Source: SM23-62 sp964575235 | Lineage (GTDB): Bacteria; Bacteroidota; Bacteroidia; Bacteroidales; SM23-62 | Length of the DNA: 64,000 nucleotides | Direction: 5' to 3' | Assembly: GCA_964575235.1 (NCBI GenBank) | Contig: CAZNQG010000001.1 | Span: 1-64,000 of the forward strand | In this document: positions 61,467 through 64,000 of the stretch, piece by piece | How the letters are laid out: the number at the start of each line of letters is the position of its first letter | How positions within the stretch are numbered: the first letter of the stretch is position 1 | Position numbers and translations under genes: made by a program | The notes under the pieces: model-generated | Seen by the model: the letters and a program-made list of their open reading frames with translations, nothing else | Databases searched by the model: none | What the model was told of the DNA's origin: nothing

Positions 61467-61681
61467 GTAATTTGAAGATTTACCCCGATTTCTTGCCTGC
61501 AGAGCTGATTTCGGGGTTTTTCTTTAAATTACAAAAAATATAACTCTTTAACAATCAAAGTTTTAAACAGGTTTTCGACATTCGCGAAGGTCCCTAAAAA
61601 AACTGTCTCTTAACTTTATGTTCCCTGATGTCCGAGTTTTGATGAAGTCAAACAAATGTGCTTGGCTGTGCGGGCTGATAT

Positions 61682-63154
61682 TTATTCATATTTATAAATT
61701 CTTTCGACTACAAGTTTTGAACTAATCACTGCCATTGGCAAACCTGCTCCCGGTATTGTTGAAGCCCCAACATAAAAAGTATTTGAAAATTTTTCGTCAT
61801 AATTCTTAGGTCTGAATGCTCCAATTTGCATCATACTATGAGACAATCCGAGACCTGCACCTTTATATAAGTTAAACTGATTTTGCCAGTCTTCAGGTGT
61901 ATATTCCATTTGAAATACAATATCTTTTGAAATATCCTGATGGATTCTTATAGAAAAATCATCGATTATACTTTTAATAATCTCTTGTTTATCTGACCAA
62001 TCAATTTTGAATAGCAGATTTGGAACAGGGCATACAAAAAACAAGGCTTCGCAACCTTCCGGCGCACAATCGGGATTGTGTTTCGATACTACATTTACAT
62101 AATAATAAGGTTTTTCAAGAGTCCCTGGATTTTTCATCACATCTTTGGCATATTCTTCATAATTGTTGCCCAAAAAGTAGTTGTGGTGTTCTATTTGATT
62201 GAGTTTCTTATTTATGCCTACATAAAATGTCAAATAGCCCATTGTCCAACTCATTTTCGCAAGTTTCTTTGGAGCATATTTTCTTCGTTTAAAAACAATA
62301 CCTCTAAAAAATGCGGCATCGGCATTTATTACAAAAATATCAGCTTTCCATGTTTTGCCAGTTTGGTCTGTCAGGAAATCTAATTTTCCGTTGCTACTTT
62401 TGTAATCTTTAATTTCAGTTTCGTAATTAAAAGTAGCCCCGAGTTTAAGTAATTCATTTACAAGGCTAGTAACAATAGTATACATGCCACCTTTTACATT
62501 GTAATATCCTGTATGCTTAAACTCAATATGTGAAAGTAAAGTGTAAACAGCATTGGTGTCAAAAGGAGTCCTGCCCAAGAAGAAAGCTATTAAAGAAACA
62601 ATTTGCTTTACTTCTTTCGATTCAAAATAAAAATTTACCTGTTTCCAGAAGCTTTTTAATAATACAGGAAGGTGAATAGGGTTTACCTGCATTAAAGCTA
62701 TCAGATAAGCAGGAATGCTGTTAAAATTTTGTTTTATTGCTATATCAACCGTGTCATTGTATAACTGCTCACACTTTTTTAGATATGCTGTAATTTTTTT
62801 TTTAAAATCAGGCTCAATCCCATCAAACTGTTCGCTCAATTTGACAATATCTTTGTAAAGCGAAAATTTCTTATCACTACCCCTGAAATTTACCGCGTAT
62901 AAAGGGTCAAGTTCAACAAATTCAAAAGGCATATCAATTCCACAATCTTTTAACAGTTCCTCAAACTCATAAGGCATGCTAAAAAAACTTGGGCCAACAT
63001 CAAAAGTAAAGCCTTCTTTTTTCAGTTGGTTTAGCCTGCCTCCTGCCTGTTTGTTTTTCTCAACAAAAGTAACTTTATAACCACGTGAAGCTAACCTTAA
63101 TCCAGTTGAGAGTCCTCCTAGCCCTGTTCCTACTATCAATACAGTTTTATTCAT
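61682..63154 (-). CDS. Phytoene desaturase (CrtI)-like FAD oxidoreductase
   Basis: A 490-residue flavoprotein. The N-terminal dinucleotide site is VLIVGTGLGGLSTGLRLASRGYKVTFVEKN, followed by QAGGRLNQLKKEGFTFDVGPSFFSMP, the CrtI/CrtD signature. The C-terminal FAD motif is NTFYVGASTIPGAGLPMAVISSKLV. Such enzymes desaturate or isomerise carotenoid precursors; CrtI, CrtD and CrtO cannot be told apart here, and no crtB lies in the window. The gene is AT-rich compared with the first 50 kb, consistent with horizontal origin or a distinct genomic region. It overlaps the TPR gene by 8 bp. Confidence 0.88.
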   Translation of the reverse strand: MNKTVLIVGTGLGGLSTGLRLASRGYKVTFVEKNKQAGGRLNQLKKEGFTFDVGPSFFSMPYEFEELLKDCGIDMPFEFVELDPLYAVNFRGSDKKFSLYKDIVKLSEQFDGIEPDFKKKITAYLKKCEQLYNDTVDIAIKQNFNSIPAYLIALMQVNPIHLPVLLKSFWKQVNFYFESKEVKQIVSLIAFFLGRTPFDTNAVYTLLSHIEFKHTGYYNVKGGMYTIVTSLVNELLKLGATFNYETEIKDYKSSNGKLDFLTDQTGKTWKADIFVINADAAFFRGIVFKRRKYAPKKLAKMSWTMGYLTFYVGINKKLNQIEHHNYFLGNNYEEYAKDVMKNPGTLEKPYYYVNVVSKHNPDCAPEGCEALFFVCPVPNLLFKIDWSDKQEIIKSIIDDFSIRIHQDISKDIVFQMEYTPEDWQNQFNLYKGAGLGLSHSMMQIGAFRPKNYDEKFSNTFYVGASTIPGAGLPMAVISSKLVVERIYKYE

Positions 63155-63875
63155 CGTTCAGTTGTTTTTGTATTTTCGGATAAAGCTTATTCTTTACCCA
63201 ATCAAATTCGGGTTCAATGGCTAATGTTTTTATACAATACTTTTCAGCCAATTCAAACTTCCCTATTTCATAATAGGCATTTATTATGGTAGCTAATAAG
63301 TTTAAATAGTTCCAGTTGCCCTTTAACGAAGCAAGATTTTTTTCCATGAGTTCAAGGGCTTTTAAATAATATTGCATGGCATCTGTTTTTGAACCGCCAA
63401 ACATTGCAGGTGTATAAAATGCTATGTTTCCTAACTGAACATATCCAAAATAATTTGTACCGTCTAAGGATACTGATTTTTTTGCATAAGCTAAACTTTC
63501 CTGTCCAAGAAAAGGTGCTTTATATGGCGATAAACCAATTTTGAAACCAACAAATGCCGATTTATATGCATTTATCATCGACATACCATATTGTTGTTTT
63601 TCCAGCTCAACAAGAAGATTTTCTGCTGCTTGAAGATATTTTTCGGCTTCGTCATCTTTATCCTGGTCAATGCAGTATGCCATATAGCCATATTGACAAT
63701 TAATTAAATCTAATTTTTGTGCATTTGTAGATGCTTTATAGGAATCCATGTGCTTTTCCCAATCAGCCATATTCCCACTTACATAAGCCTTGTAAATTAT
63801 TGTGTTTGTTTGGCCGAAAACCGAAACAAGCATTGTAATAAATATAGCTATGAGTATATATTTCTTTCTTTCCAT
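63147..63875 (-). CDS. Exported TPR-like protein
   Basis: A 242-residue protein with a signal peptide (RKKYILIAIFITMLVSVFGQ). The mature part is helical with repeats resembling TPR units: YGYMAYCIDQDKDDEAEKYLQAAENLLVE, NYFGYVQLGNIAFYTPAMFGG, AMQYYLKALELMEKNLASLK and NAYYEIGKFELAEKYCIKTLAIEPEF. The last is a clear TPR. The stop overlaps the crtI-like start by 8 bp, so the two are translationally coupled. A role in envelope assembly or pigment handling is only a guess. Confidence 0.75.
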   Translation of the reverse strand: MERKKYILIAIFITMLVSVFGQTNTIIYKAYVSGNMADWEKHMDSYKASTNAQKLDLINCQYGYMAYCIDQDKDDEAEKYLQAAENLLVELEKQQYGMSMINAYKSAFVGFKIGLSPYKAPFLGQESLAYAKKSVSLDGTNYFGYVQLGNIAFYTPAMFGGSKTDAMQYYLKALELMEKNLASLKGNWNYLNLLATIINAYYEIGKFELAEKYCIKTLAIEPEFDWVKNKLYPKIQKQLNDE

Positions 63876-63949
63876 TCAAGTTTTGTGTGTTTTCTAATTA
63901 ATAAAGCTTTCCCCATAATTGTGATAAAAAAAATTAAATGAAGGGGGAA

Positions 63950-63957
63950 CAAAAGTA
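63950..63957 (-). promoter_or_regulatory. Candidate -7 element for the TPR-crtI operon
   Basis: Reverse-strand TACTTTTG matches TAnnTTTG exactly, 74 bp upstream of the TPR gene ATG. No TTTG at the expected -33 spacing is visible before the window ends. Confidence 0.4.
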
Positions 63958-64000
63958 TATTTAAGAGGATGTTTTGTTTGCTAACAGAAGAATAAAGCGA

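Larger units (their letters stand above)
59922..61594 (-). mobile_element. IS5/IS4-superfamily insertion sequence with inverted ends
   Basis: The ends carry short inverted repeats: GGGACCTTCG (59922-59931) and CGAAGGTCCC (61585-61594). They are flanked on both sides by TAAAAA (59916-59921 and 61595-61600), a likely 6-bp target duplication. The 1.67-kb element holds one transposase gene on the reverse strand and an inward terminator near its left end. Sequence after the right end (AACTGTCTCTTAACTTTATG) may be the right end of the disrupted IS3. Confidence 0.75.

Overview
The window is a chromosomal segment of a Bacteroidota bacterium, most likely an uncultured Bacteroidales-type genome assembled from short reads. 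Four things point there: the type IX secretion genes porU, porV, a PorP/SprF-family gene and gldJ; promoters of the form TTTG-N19-TAnnTTTG; few recognisable Shine-Dalgarno sites; and typical gene neighbours such as alaS / paired M23 peptidases / MerR / Nif3 / zinc-ribbon protein. A run of exactly 100 N at 4121-4220 marks a scaffold join inside a palindromic repeat array.

Positions 1-50 kb are ordinary, fairly GC-rich and densely coding. 1-10.6 kb: end of a glycosyltransferase, lysA, recR, a sodium:solute symporter, the repeat array, an acyl-CoA ligase, a ChaN-like protein, a CPBP protease and alaS. 10.8-17.6 kb: two M23 peptidases, CapA, a beta-propeller protein, MerR, Nif3 and a coiled-coil zinc-ribbon protein. 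17.7-24 kb: a TPR protein, a large exported protein of unknown family and a GH31 glycosidase. 24-27 kb: a LemA / TPM / TPM / CapA operon. 27-30.6 kb: urocanate hydratase, a lipoprotein, a CoA-binding protein and ispF. 30.6-38.5 kb: the type IX secretion block. 38.5-50.3 kb: murF, pyrophosphatase, a response regulator, envelope lipid and sugar enzymes, ppk1, SixA, PIN-PhoH, a nitroreductase, folC and a DUF2934 protein.

From about 50.3 kb the character changes. A tRNA-Val(TAC) with a textbook Bacteroidota promoter and a terminator is followed by about 10.8 kb of nested mobile DNA: a truncated IS21 element, a recombinase-in-trio (RIT) element with three overlapping tyrosine recombinase genes and 29-bp inverted ends, a second truncated and frameshifted IS21 element facing the first, an internally deleted IS21 derivative, an IS3 transposase tail, and a complete IS5/IS4-superfamily element with short inverted ends and a 6-bp target duplication. 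Beyond it lies an AT-rich operon of a CrtI-like desaturase and a TPR protein.

The most notable observation is that both RIT ends sit at the same codon of two different istB genes that face each other. The RIT inverted repeat therefore supplies the last residues and the stop codon of both truncated IstB proteins. Either the trio recombinases target istB, or two RIT copies have recombined (in the cell or in the assembly).
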